Shown in pieces: positions 17,969 through 26,078 of a stretch of DNA of 44,394 bases. Numbering within the stretch: position 1 is the first letter of the stretch; every line of letters begins with the position of its first letter. Both the position numbers and the translations under genes were made by a program. The DNA comes from CANLWN01 sp039815505. GTDB lineage: Bacteria > Bacteroidota > Bacteroidia > Flavobacteriales > Flavobacteriaceae. The notes beneath the pieces are model-generated. The model saw only the letters and a program-made list of their open reading frames with translations. It ran no database searches and was not told the origin of the DNA. The DNA lies in NCBI GenBank assembly GCA_039815505.1, contig JBCBZE010000002.1:1-44394 (forward strand). The letters run 5' to 3'.

Positions 17969-18439
17969 TTAAACTGCAGATTGTTTTTCCAGGTTTTTAA
18001 GAGCCTTTTTCATTATAAAAGGCAGCATTACGTTTTTGGCCATCCATTTTTTGGCGGCATTGCCCTGTGGGTAGAAGTACTGTGTCCATGTAACCAAGGT
18101 ACCGTCCAGTTTTTCGGTCAATTTAATATGGGCAATATGGTCTTTTACCAAATGCATGTCCGCAATACGGTAGGCATAACCATAGGGTGGGTCCCAATGA
18201 GCTATTTTCTCCTTTAAGAGGTCAGGACCAAAAGAACAATGGCGCTCACAACCTTCACCCCAGTTCCCTTCTTGATCGGGTGTTACCAGATCAACATGTC
18301 TTATCATAGGCATCCATTGTGTCATTCCTTGGTGGTCCGCAACAACTTTCCAAACTTTGGTGATCGGGGCATCTAAATGTCTAGAGTATTGTAATTGTTG
18401 GGGTGCATCGGTAAATTTTTTACTGTCAAATGTTTTCAT
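17969..18439 (-). CDS. SRPBCC (START-like/polyketide cyclase) family protein
   Basis: A 156-residue single-domain protein of the Bet v1/START-like superfamily, which forms a deep hydrophobic cavity for lipids or small aromatic molecules. Family features are the opening strand YSRHLDAPITKVWKVVADHQ (about 19-38), the pattern GEGCERHCSFGPDLLKEKIA, and the terminal long helix with KNVMLPFIMKKALKNLEKQ. No signal peptide is seen, so it is cytosolic. It lies 43 bases after the TetR gene on the same strand; the gap contains AATTAGAC at 18447-18454, like half of the tetR operator. Confidence 0.82.
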   Translation of the reverse strand: MKTFDSKKFTDAPQQLQYSRHLDAPITKVWKVVADHQGMTQWMPMIRHVDLVTPDQEGNWGEGCERHCSFGPDLLKEKIAHWDPPYGYAYRIADMHLVKDHIAHIKLTEKLDGTLVTWTQYFYPQGNAAKKWMAKNVMLPFIMKKALKNLEKQSAV

Positions 18440-18482
18440 TTATTTTAATTAGACTATTCTACTTATTTTTGATATAAATTTT

Positions 18483-19064
18483 TTATTTTTTAATGAAATC
18501 AAAGGTTATGTGTAGCCAGGTATCCATATACTCTCTGTTGCGGGTAACCATCATTCTGGATATAGAGCCATAAAAACCGGCATGCAGATACTCCGCGATT
18601 TCATGTGCAGAGAACCTTTTTGTAATCTCCCCGCTCTCTTGTCCCTTGGTCACAACACCGGCAATAACGTTAAGCCATCCTCTAAAATATAGATCTACCT
18701 CCTCGGCTAACAATTTGTTAAGTCTCCCTACTTCATTGCCCATTACGTTAAGGAGACAACCACTGGCATACGCATCTTTTTCGTTTATATCGATCAATAG
18801 TTGGTAAAAGGACCTTAGGGTATTGATAGGGGATAAGTTGCTGTCATCAAAAATACGTTGCATCCAAACGGTGTTGCTTTTACCGTATTGCTCCACTACT
18901 TGTCTTGCGAAGTCTTCCTTGGATTCAAAAAAGTTATAGAAAGAACCTTTAGGAATACCTGCCTCTTTTAATATTTGATTGATACCTACGTTATGATAGC
19001 CATTTTTACGCAGCACATCATAACCTATTTGCAATATATCCTCTTTATTATGTTTATATCCCAT
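18483..19064 (-). CDS. TetR/AcrR family transcriptional regulator (leftward unit)
   Basis: A 193-residue TetR repressor. The N-terminal helix-turn-helix domain covers about residues 5-52, with YHNVGINQILKEAGIPKGSF and FYNFFESKEDF. The C-terminal ligand-binding domain contains ASGCLLNVMGNEV, typical of regulators with an AcrR/YxaF-like effector domain. Its start lies almost directly after a perfect -7 box and next to a 22-bp near-palindrome, so autorepression is likely. It heads the SRPBCC-lipoprotein unit and is divergent from a second TetR gene. The effector is unknown. Confidence 0.92.
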   Translation of the reverse strand: MGYKHNKEDILQIGYDVLRKNGYHNVGINQILKEAGIPKGSFYNFFESKEDFARQVVEQYGKSNTVWMQRIFDDSNLSPINTLRSFYQLLIDINEKDAYASGCLLNVMGNEVGRLNKLLAEEVDLYFRGWLNVIAGVVTKGQESGEITKRFSAHEIAEYLHAGFYGSISRMMVTRNREYMDTWLHITFDFIKK

Positions 19065-19070
19065 TGATCA

Positions 19071-19078
19071 CAAATATA
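19071..19078 (-). promoter_or_regulatory. Predicted promoter -7 box of the leftward tetR
   Basis: On the - strand this reads TATATTTG, a perfect TAnnTTTG. A TTG on the same strand at 19103-19101 is spaced 22 bases, within the expected range. The box ends only six bases before the ATG, so the transcript would be almost leaderless. Confidence 0.7.
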
Positions 19079-19092
19079 AAAATAATACTTCC

Positions 19093-19114
19093 AATTAGAC
19101 CAATTGGTTTAATT
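19093..19114. promoter_or_regulatory. 22-bp near-palindromic operator of the leftward tetR
   Basis: AATTAGACCAA facing TTGGTTTAATT: 10 of 11 base pairs are symmetric. It overlaps the predicted -33 TTG of the leftward tetR promoter, the normal place for TetR autorepression. The core ACCAATTGGT differs from the GACCGGTC core of the palindromes on the rightward side. Confidence 0.75.
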
Positions 19115-19144
19115 TTACGAAAAATTTAACATACGTTTTTTGGT

Positions 19145-19163
19145 TTACTAGACGAGTGGTCAT
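19145..19163. promoter_or_regulatory. Degenerate operator in the rightward tetR promoter
   Basis: TTACTAGACGAGTGGTCAT matches the perfect palindrome at 19797-19822 in 10 of 13 left-half bases and in GGTCAT on the right. It fills the spacer between TTG (19140-19142) and the -7 box (19163-19170), so binding would block the promoter. Confidence 0.65.
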
Positions 19164-19170
19164 AATTTTG
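19163..19170 (+). promoter_or_regulatory. Predicted promoter -7 box of the rightward tetR
   Basis: TAATTTTG fits TAnnTTTG perfectly; the -33 TTG at 19140-19142 is 20 bases upstream, within the normal 17-23. The transcript would begin shortly before the ATG at 19185. Confidence 0.75.
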
Positions 19171-19184
19171 TTTTGTCAAAAAAT

Positions 19185-19781
19185 ATGGAGAAAACTTTAA
19201 AGCACGAGATAAAGGCAGATTTTCTTTTGGAAAGGGGAATGGAAATTCTATGGTCCAAAGGTTATAATGCGACCAGTGTAAATGACATTGTTGGGGCAGC
19301 CGGTGTTCCAAAGGGATCCTTTTATTTTTATTTTGAAAGTAAGGAGGATTTTGTAATCAAGGCAATTGAAATGTATTTTGATGCGCAGTTTACGCCGGCC
19401 AGTGAGTTTTTGAACAACAAAAAGGTATCCCCAAAACAACGCATTCTTGATTTCTATGCGTATAGGGCAAAAATTTTAAAGGAAGAACTGGAGTGTAAGA
19501 AGGGATGTCTGGCCTGTAATATAGGAAATGAGATGGCGGAGCACAATGAGAATATTAGGAGGGTCATTGTGGAAAACGAAAAAATTGTTCATGAGCAGAT
19601 TGCAAGTGCTGTCAAGGAAGCACAAGAGGCAGGCGAAATAGATGCCGCGTGGAATGCAATGGACGTTGTCGCTTTTTTTGAAGATGCCGGAAAAGGGGCC
19701 ATGACCAGTATGAAAGAATTACAAAGTTCCTATCCCATAGATAATTACATGCACATGGTACGGACCATGTTATTTAAATAA
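19185..19781 (+). CDS. TetR/AcrR family transcriptional regulator (rightward unit)
   Basis: A 198-residue TetR repressor with the helix-turn-helix segment at about residues 10-55 (KGYNATSVNDIVGAAGVPKG, then FYFYFESKEDF) and a C-terminal effector domain containing CKKGCLACNIGNEMAEHNE. The ATG at 19185 is chosen over a TTG twelve bases upstream because that TTG lies within a few bases of the -7 box, at about the expected transcription start. The GATGACCGGTCATC palindromes around it and before the downstream exporter suggest it represses itself and the exporter operon. It is paralogous to the divergent TetR only at family level. Confidence 0.92.
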   Translation: MEKTLKHEIKADFLLERGMEILWSKGYNATSVNDIVGAAGVPKGSFYFYFESKEDFVIKAIEMYFDAQFTPASEFLNNKKVSPKQRILDFYAYRAKILKEELECKKGCLACNIGNEMAEHNENIRRVIVENEKIVHEQIASAVKEAQEAGEIDAAWNAMDVVAFFEDAGKGAMTSMKELQSSYPIDNYMHMVRTMLFK

Positions 19782-19796
19782 TTTTTTTTGTAAATT

Positions 19797-19822
19797 TTAC
19801 TAGATGACCGGTCATCTAGTAA
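19797..19822. promoter_or_regulatory. 26-bp perfect palindrome (TetR operator) before the exporter operon
   Basis: The half-site TTACTAGATGACC is followed by its exact complement, with no mismatch over 26 bases. It lies 16 bases after the rightward tetR stop. This length and symmetry are typical of TetR-family operators. Without a T-tract directly after it, it is a poor terminator. Confidence 0.85.
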
Positions 19823-19890
19823 TACAGGACGCCAATTTTTTTTTAAACTATGAGCAGGGTGTTTAAAGTAGATCTCAAAACGCAAAAATG

Positions 19891-19910
19891 ATAGACGACC
19901 GGTCATCTAT
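19891..19910. promoter_or_regulatory. Second GACCGGTC-type operator before the exporter gene
   Basis: ATAGACGACC facing GGTCATCTAT, symmetric at 9 of 10 positions and sharing the TAGAyGACCGGTCATCTA core of the palindrome 94 bases upstream. With the degenerate copy in the tetR promoter it makes three copies within 770 bases. Confidence 0.8.
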
Positions 19911-20036
19911 AAATGTAAACGATAAATTTTATTGAAATTATGTCCTACATGTATTGTCATAATTCGTCTATGTTCATAGTAACTAAGTTTTAATTGAATT
20001 TTTATCATCTAATCACCTAGAATAAACCTAAAAACA

Positions 20037-22418
20037 ATGAACGCAATTAAAAAAGCAGGTAATGTTGCAAATAATTTTGCAAAGAAGTGGGCAGAATTCG
20101 TAATTAAGTTTAAGTGGCCCGTATTGATCGGAACTTTGCTGTTGGCCGTTGGGCTGGGATCTCAAGGAAAAATGGAGTTCGATGGGGACTATCATGTCTT
20201 TTTCAGTGAGACCAATCCTGAACTGGAGGCCTTTGACGCCCTCCAGGATAAATACACAAAAGACGATAACATTGTTATTGTACTAGCTCCGGAAAATGGA
20301 GACATATTTACCCGTGAAAATCTGGTCGCTATTGAGGACCTTACCCAGCAGGCTTGGAATACCCCTTACTCTTCACGAGTAGATGCGGTTACCAATTTTC
20401 AGCATACGAGCGCTGATGGGGACGACCTGTATGTGGACGACCTCTCTTATGAATCCGTGTCCAAAACAGATGCTGAAATAAAGGAAATTAAAGAGAAGGC
20501 TTTAAAAGAACCTTTATTGGTACACCGTATTATCAATGAAGAAGGAAGCGTTACCGCTATTAATGTCACGGTGCGTTTACCAGGGGTGGATAGTGCTGCG
20601 GAAATTCCGGAAGTGACCATAGCTACTAGGCAAATGGTAAGTGATTTTCAAGAAAAGTATCCACAGTTCAAGGTATATACCACGGGCCTGGTGCCATTAA
20701 ACACGGCTTTTTTTGAATCTTCCCAGAACGATTTGGCTCTAATAGGTATTATGCTCATCATCGTCATTTTTGTTACTTTTCTACTTACACGTAACATTTT
20801 TGCGACCTTGGCGACACTATTTGTGGTGCTATTTTCCATAATGAGCGCCGTAGGTTTTGTAGGACTTACCGGTATTAAACTTACTCCTCCATCCTCGGTA
20901 TTCCCAACGATGATCCTTACGCTGGCGGTAGCGGATAGTATCCATATACTTATTACCATGTTACAAAAAGTTCGTAAAGACGGGATGGGTAAAAAAGCAG
21001 CTTTGGTGGAGAGTATGCGTCTTAATTTTATGCCGGTTTTTATAACAAGCCTTACCACCGTCATTGGATTCCTGACCATGAATTTTGGGGACGTACCTCC
21101 TTTCTGGCATTTAGGTAACATTACCGCTTTTGGGATGACCATGGCTTTCCTTTATTCAACCACCACATTACCTGCCCTAATGGCTATTTTCCCTATCTGG
21201 AAAAGGAAAACGAAAGTTGTTAAGGAGGAGAAAATAGGTCTGTATACCAAATTGGGACTTTTTGTGACCAAACAACCTGCTCGGCTTACGGTGGTTTCAT
21301 TGGCTATTATTGCCGGTCTAACGTATTTGGCCACTTTAAATGTATTCAACGATGAGTTTGTGGAATATTTTGATGATTCCGTACAGTTTAGGACAGATAG
21401 TGATTTCATCAATGATAATCTTACCGGGTTCTACAATGTTGAATTCTCTGTAGGAAGCGGAGAAAGTGGAGGCATCAATAATCCCGGGTATCTGCAAAAC
21501 CTGAATGCATTTGAGGATTGGCTCAATGATCAGCCCGAAGTGGTGCATGTAAATGCCTTTAGCGAGGTGGCACGTAGGGTAAACCGATCCATGCACGGAG
21601 ACGATCAAGCGTACTATAAAGTTCCGGATAATAGGGAAGAAGCGGCCCAATTTCTATTGTTATATGAACTTTCCCTACCATTTGGGTTGGACCTTAATAA
21701 CCAAATTAACGTAGATAAATCCGAAACACGGGTTACAACTACGCTAAAGAACATTTCCAGTGCCGAGATGATCGCTTTTTCTGCTAGGGCAGAGGAGTGG
21801 TTACGGAACAATACCAGTGAACCTATGCACTCCATAGGGGTTAGTCCTACCATGATGTTCTCTAAACTTGGGTTTAGACAGGCCGATAGTATGTTTAATG
21901 GAAATATTATCGCTCTTATATTAATTTCTTTGGTATTGATGTTGGCCCTTAGGAATTTTAAACTGGGCCTACTTAGCATTATTCCGAACGTAACACCCGT
22001 TTTAGTTGGTTTTGGAATTTGGGCATTGTACAAAGGGCAGATCAATACGGGAATGGTCATCGTGTTTGGAATGACCTTGGGAATAATTGTGGATGATACG
22101 GTCCATTTTATGAGCAAATTCCTTAGAGCAAGAAGGGAATTGGGGTATGATGCCAAACAAGCGGTCATCTATGCTTTTGAAACTGTGGGTAGGGCTTTGG
22201 TCACCACCACATTGGTTTTACTATCGGGTTTTGCGGTGCTGTCCACTTCTTCCTTTGCGTTGAATAGCTATATGGCCCGTATTACGGTAATCATCATTTT
22301 ATCGGCCTTGATCATCGATTTTATCTTACTGCCGGCCCTCTTGATATTGGTCAGTAAAAAAAGTGAGGTCACTGCTAAAACAGAAACAATAAAAGCACAA
22401 GTTCAATTAGATAAATAA
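20037..22418 (+). CDS. MMPL/RND-superfamily exporter
   Basis: A 793-residue inner-membrane transporter of the MMPL (hydrophobe/lipid exporter) branch of RND pumps. It has a first membrane segment at about 27-43, a periplasmic loop to about 230, a five-helix bundle at 232-385, then the same architecture repeated in the second half. Paired acidic motifs for proton coupling are LAVADSIHI with Asp300 and IIVDDTVHF with Asp686-Asp687. At about 790 residues it needs no partner to fill both halves. It is the first gene after two TetR-type palindromes and is followed by a LolA-like gene 26 bases downstream. Confidence 0.93.
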   Translation: MNAIKKAGNVANNFAKKWAEFVIKFKWPVLIGTLLLAVGLGSQGKMEFDGDYHVFFSETNPELEAFDALQDKYTKDDNIVIVLAPENGDIFTRENLVAIEDLTQQAWNTPYSSRVDAVTNFQHTSADGDDLYVDDLSYESVSKTDAEIKEIKEKALKEPLLVHRIINEEGSVTAINVTVRLPGVDSAAEIPEVTIATRQMVSDFQEKYPQFKVYTTGLVPLNTAFFESSQNDLALIGIMLIIVIFVTFLLTRNIFATLATLFVVLFSIMSAVGFVGLTGIKLTPPSSVFPTMILTLAVADSIHILITMLQKVRKDGMGKKAALVESMRLNFMPVFITSLTTVIGFLTMNFGDVPPFWHLGNITAFGMTMAFLYSTTTLPALMAIFPIWKRKTKVVKEEKIGLYTKLGLFVTKQPARLTVVSLAIIAGLTYLATLNVFNDEFVEYFDDSVQFRTDSDFINDNLTGFYNVEFSVGSGESGGINNPGYLQNLNAFEDWLNDQPEVVHVNAFSEVARRVNRSMHGDDQAYYKVPDNREEAAQFLLLYELSLPFGLDLNNQINVDKSETRVTTTLKNISSAEMIAFSARAEEWLRNNTSEPMHSIGVSPTMMFSKLGFRQADSMFNGNIIALILISLVLMLALRNFKLGLLSIIPNVTPVLVGFGIWALYKGQINTGMVIVFGMTLGIIVDDTVHFMSKFLRARRELGYDAKQAVIYAFETVGRALVTTTLVLLSGFAVLSTSSFALNSYMARITVIIILSALIIDFILLPALLILVSKKSEVTAKTETIKAQVQLDK

Positions 22419-22444
22419 TATTCATAAATCAAAATTAAAATCAA

Positions 22445-23218
22445 ATGAGAAAATCAATTTTTATATCAATCGCTTTGTTGGGGACCGTTTTGGGAAACGC
22501 CCAAACCCCGGAAGAACGGGGGCTACAAATAGCAAAGGCAGCAGAGAAGGCAGATCTGGGCTTCGGAAGCAGCATAGTAGAATTAAAAATGACACTGAAA
22601 AATAAAAACGGGCAGACCAGCGAACGTTTTTTGATCAACAGAACCTTGGAATTGACCGAGGATGGGGATAAGTCCCTTATCGTTTTCAATAGTCCCAAGG
22701 ATGTAAAAGGTACGGCAACCTTAACGTTTACCCATAAAGTGGGATCGGACGATCAATGGTTGTATTTACCCTCTATCAAAAGGGTAAAAAGGATATCGTC
22801 CAATAACAAGTCCGGTCCTTTTGTAGGAAGCGAATTTGCCTATGAAGATCTTTCATCGCAAGAGGTAGAGAAGTATGCATATAAATTTTTGGAAGAGAAA
22901 GGAAGCTTGCTTTTGGTAGAACAGGACCCTGTGGATCCCAAATCGGGATATACCAGACGTATCGTTACCTATAACAAGGATAAAGGATATAGAATAGAAA
23001 AGATAGAATTCTATGATCGTAAGAATGCGTTATTAAAAACCTTGACATACAGCGGTTATAAATTGTATAAGAATAAGTTTTGGCGGGCGGCTACCTTTAA
23101 CATGGTAAATCATCAGAGCAATAAGGAAACCCTGTTGAAATTTAGCGAATACAATTTTGGGGCCGAGCTATCCGATGATGATTTCTCCCAGGTAGCATTG
23201 CAACGCGCGGGAAAATAA
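22445..23218 (+). CDS. LolA-like outer-membrane lipoprotein-sorting family protein
   Basis: A 257-residue exported protein (signal peptide MRKSIFISIALLGTVLGNAQ). Its core fits the uncharacterised LolA-fold family often encoded beside MMPL exporters: LIVFNSPKDVKGTATLTFTH, then DDQWLYLPSIKRVKRISSNN, then a SEFAYEDLSSQEVEKY segment. LolA folds carry acyl chains through the periplasm, so this is the plausible soluble carrier between the MMPL pump and the outer membrane. That function is inferred from family and operon context, not shown by the sequence. Confidence 0.88.
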   Translation: MRKSIFISIALLGTVLGNAQTPEERGLQIAKAAEKADLGFGSSIVELKMTLKNKNGQTSERFLINRTLELTEDGDKSLIVFNSPKDVKGTATLTFTHKVGSDDQWLYLPSIKRVKRISSNNKSGPFVGSEFAYEDLSSQEVEKYAYKFLEEKGSLLLVEQDPVDPKSGYTRRIVTYNKDKGYRIEKIEFYDRKNALLKTLTYSGYKLYKNKFWRAATFNMVNHQSNKETLLKFSEYNFGAELSDDDFSQVALQRAGK

Positions 23219-23236
23219 TAAATAGGCCCGGTTCTA

Positions 23237-23611
23237 ATGAAATTTACAAGGTTAAGTTTGCTGTATCCAATAACTGTTTTATGGATTAGCGGTAGTTTGT
23301 TGCTTTTTATGCCGAGGCTTGTTTTTTCATTATTGGGAAGTAATGTTTCTTATGAAATTGCCATGGGGAACCTTTTGGGAATGATGTTTTTGGGATTGGG
23401 AAGTTTAGTGACATTGGTATATCGATATGAGCTGAAGAATATATATCGATGGACCATTTGGATTCGAGTATTTTTTTGTCTCTGTTGCTTGGGATTTTAC
23501 TTTGTTCATAAAAATCCATTTTTCCTTTCTTTATTTGGCATAATTCTAGTAGGTGCGATGCTCACCTTGGTTGGTTACCTAAAAGATAAACCATTAAAAC
23601 AGCAATGGTAA
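23237..23611 (+). CDS. Small integral membrane protein of unknown function
   Basis: A 124-residue hydrophobic protein with four likely membrane helices (about 8-30, 38-62, 72-92 and 96-116), Lys/Arg-rich loops and a basic C-terminus KDKPLKQQW. I recognise no family. It starts 18 bases after the LolA-like gene, so it belongs to the same transcription unit and may be an accessory subunit of the exporter. It is not a shadow ORF: the overlapping opposite-strand frame is shorter and has no plausible protein features. Confidence 0.72.
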   Translation: MKFTRLSLLYPITVLWISGSLLLFMPRLVFSLLGSNVSYEIAMGNLLGMMFLGLGSLVTLVYRYELKNIYRWTIWIRVFFCLCCLGFYFVHKNPFFLSLFGIILVGAMLTLVGYLKDKPLKQQW

Positions 23612-23663
23612 GAATATAGTTCTGGGTTGTAGAATAAAAGAATCAAATAAACAGAAGTAATAT

Positions 23664-23770
23664 AGGACAGGGTCGGTCGTGTGTTGATTGGTTGTGTTGT
23701 TTTTAACTAGGGATGTTTTGTTCAATGATGTGTTCTTCATTACATTTCTATCGACCTTGTCCTTTTTTTT
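23664..23770 (+). promoter_or_regulatory. Long-loop hairpin with T-tract before the OMP gene
   Basis: AGGACAGGGTCG (23664-23675) pairs with CGACCTTGTCCT (23752-23763), one G-U pair, and is followed at once by a run of Ts and then, at 23778, the ATG of the outer-membrane protein gene. The loop of 76 bases is G/T-rich. It could be an attenuator inside the operon, or the terminator of the upstream genes with readthrough. Confidence 0.5.
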
Positions 23771-23777
23771 ATAACGA

Positions 23778-24977
23778 ATGATCGGTAAAATAAGATTGGG
23801 CATATTTTTGTTCGCTACCCTTGCGATGGCACAGGAAGAAGATGCCAAGAAGGTAAACCAGGAGGTTGAATTAGAAGTTGAAACGGAGTATCGCTATTTT
23901 GTGAACGATGCCCAATTTAATGGGCAAGGGGACCATTATCCGTCCATTGCCATTAGACCGGAATATTCAGCGGATTGGAACAAGGGGTACGAGAGCATTA
24001 ACTTTCAAGGTTTTTTTAGGTTAGATCGTGATGATGAACGTACCCATGCCGATATACGCGAATTGTATTATCAAAAAGCAAAAGATAATTGGGAACTTAG
24101 TATCGGTTTAAAAAAGGTCTTTTGGGGTGTGATAGAAAGCAACCATTTGGTGGATATTATTAATCAGACAGATGCGGTGGAGACTTTTGATGGAGAGGAG
24201 AAATTAGGGCAGCCGATGGTACAGTTTAGTTGGATTACCAATAAAATTGGGACTTTTGATTTTTTCTATTTACCATTTCATCGCAAGCGAACCTTTGCCG
24301 GAGAAGAAGGACGTTTACGTTTTGGCACGGTCATAGACCAAGATGATTTAACTTATGAAAGTGGCGCCGAAGAATGGCGACAAGACGTTTCGGTACGATG
24401 GAAGCATTATTTTGGGATTGTGGATATTGCGCTCTCCCATTTTTATGGGAACGGTAGGGAACCGTTGTTTATTTTTGACCCCGAGGGAAACATAGATTCT
24501 TTTTATCCTGTGATCCATCAGACCGGATTGGAATTGCAAATAACGCACGATGCATTTCTTTGGAAATTGGAATCCATTTACCGGAATGCCGATGCCCAAG
24601 ATTTTTTGGGCTTTGCGGCGGGATTGGAATATACTTTTAGCAATATAGATGGTAATGGATTGGACATAGGTGTTCTAGGCGAGTATCTATATGATGAACG
24701 GGACGAACTGGCATTGAATGCACTTCAGAACGATGTTTTTTTTGGGAGTCGCATTGCCTTTAACGATACCCAGGACACGTCTATATTGGTTGGTGGAATC
24801 GCGGATTTAAAATCGAGCAGCACCATTTTCAGCTTAGAGGCCTCAAGACGTTTTGGGAGCACTTGGACGGCCGAGGTGGAAGCCAGAATATTCAGTTCAA
24901 TTGATGATAATGAGCTGATTCTTTCTAATTTCAGGGACGATAGCTTCCTTAGAATATCCATTTCCAAGTTCTTTTAA
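23778..24977 (+). CDS. Putative outer-membrane beta-barrel protein of the export operon
   Basis: A 399-residue protein with a signal peptide (MIGKIRLGIFLFATLAMAQ) and many amphipathic strand-like stretches, ending in the aromatic C-terminus ISISKFF expected for outer-membrane barrels. Segments such as WELSIGLKKVFWGVIESNHL and RFGSTWTAEVEARIF resemble the DUF1302/alginate-export-like porins found beside MMPL exporters in proteobacteria. I infer that it is the outer-membrane component. The gene follows the long-loop hairpin and is the last of the unit. Confidence 0.8.
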   Translation: MIGKIRLGIFLFATLAMAQEEDAKKVNQEVELEVETEYRYFVNDAQFNGQGDHYPSIAIRPEYSADWNKGYESINFQGFFRLDRDDERTHADIRELYYQKAKDNWELSIGLKKVFWGVIESNHLVDIINQTDAVETFDGEEKLGQPMVQFSWITNKIGTFDFFYLPFHRKRTFAGEEGRLRFGTVIDQDDLTYESGAEEWRQDVSVRWKHYFGIVDIALSHFYGNGREPLFIFDPEGNIDSFYPVIHQTGLELQITHDAFLWKLESIYRNADAQDFLGFAAGLEYTFSNIDGNGLDIGVLGEYLYDERDELALNALQNDVFFGSRIAFNDTQDTSILVGGIADLKSSSTIFSLEASRRFGSTWTAEVEARIFSSIDDNELILSNFRDDSFLRISISKFF

Positions 24978-25100
24978 CCGCTGAATTTTACTTTATCCTT
25001 TTGATTTTTAGATACAACGGCCCATGAAATAATTTCGATTATTTGTTGCTGTAAAATGAATGGGAATTGCCTACATTTATCGCCAATTTTGAAGCAATAA

Positions 25101-26033
25101 ATGAAGCAGATTACCAACACTATTTTGATGATTCGTCCGGTACGTTTTCGCAGAAATGAACAGACCGCGGTGAACAACTATTTTATGGAGGAACTGAACC
25201 TCCAAAATACGATCATCAATGAACGGGCGCAACAAGAGTTCGATGCCTTTGTGGCAGCCTTAAGGGATAAGGGAGTTCATGTCATCGTTATTGAAGATAC
25301 GCCACAACCGGACACCCCGGATTCTATTTTTCCCAATAACTGGATTTCCTTTCATGCGAATGGTACGGTCGTTATCTACCCTATGTTTGCCGAAAATAGA
25401 AGAAATGAGCGCAGGGAGGATATTTTGGATACTTTGGAACAAAAGGGGTTTAGCATCGATAACGTGATGGATTACACATCTGCCGAGGATGAAGGCGTCT
25501 TTTTGGAAGGTACCGGTAGCATTCTAATGGATAGGGTACATCAAAAGGTATATTGCGCGCTTTCGGATAGGGCCCATGAGGAATTGATTATTGAATTCTG
25601 CGAGGACTTTGATTGTTTACCGGTTATTTTTACGGCCAACCAAACGGTAAACGGGGAAAGACTTCCTATTTACCATACCAATGTAATGATGTGTTTGGGC
25701 GAGGAATATGCCGTAATCTGTTTGGATGCCATCGATGATCAAAAGGAACGGAAAAATGTGGTGGATCATCTTAAACGGGACGGTAAGGAGATGGTCGTAA
25801 TTACGGAGGAACAAATGCATCACTTTGCTGGAAACATGCTGCAAGTTGCGGGAACGGACGACCAGCGCTATTTGGCAATGAGCTCCGATGCGTATCATAG
25901 TTTAAGGCCAGAACAGGTTGCGGCATTGGAGAAATACAACCCCATAATCCATAGTTCCTTGGATACCATAGAAACCTGTGGGGGTGGCAGTGCCCGTTGT
26001 ATGATGGCCGAGGTATTTTTACCGAAGACATAG
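25101..26033 (+). CDS. ctlX: CtlX-like arginine-deiminase-related hydrolase
   Basis: A 310-residue pentein-fold enzyme of the family named CtlX (citrulline utilisation), related to arginine deiminase. Active-site landmarks are PNNW (78-81), FLEGTGS with Glu136, IYHTNVMM with His192, and the C-terminal nucleophile Cys300 in GGGSARCMMAEVFLP. It should act on citrulline- or arginine-type substrates in the cytosol. A weak -7-like TACATTTA precedes it. The DDAH-like relative is 11 kb upstream; in other flavobacteria I recall the pair as neighbours. The symbol is by family only. Confidence 0.82.
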   Translation: MKQITNTILMIRPVRFRRNEQTAVNNYFMEELNLQNTIINERAQQEFDAFVAALRDKGVHVIVIEDTPQPDTPDSIFPNNWISFHANGTVVIYPMFAENRRNERREDILDTLEQKGFSIDNVMDYTSAEDEGVFLEGTGSILMDRVHQKVYCALSDRAHEELIIEFCEDFDCLPVIFTANQTVNGERLPIYHTNVMMCLGEEYAVICLDAIDDQKERKNVVDHLKRDGKEMVVITEEQMHHFAGNMLQVAGTDDQRYLAMSSDAYHSLRPEQVAALEKYNPIIHSSLDTIETCGGGSARCMMAEVFLPKT

Positions 26034-26078
26034 GCCCTTCCCATAATCTTTTAGCAATCGGTATGTATTGGTAATAAC

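Noticed and set aside
19173..19184. TTG as start of the rightward TetR
   Set aside because: It lies within a few bases of the predicted -7 box, around the transcription start itself; the ATG at 19185 gives the normal TetR N-terminus.
23594..23848. Small minus-strand ORF across the operon gap before the OMP gene
   Set aside because: It covers the long hairpin and the OMP start, and its composition is low-complexity; the hairpin explains the sequence better.
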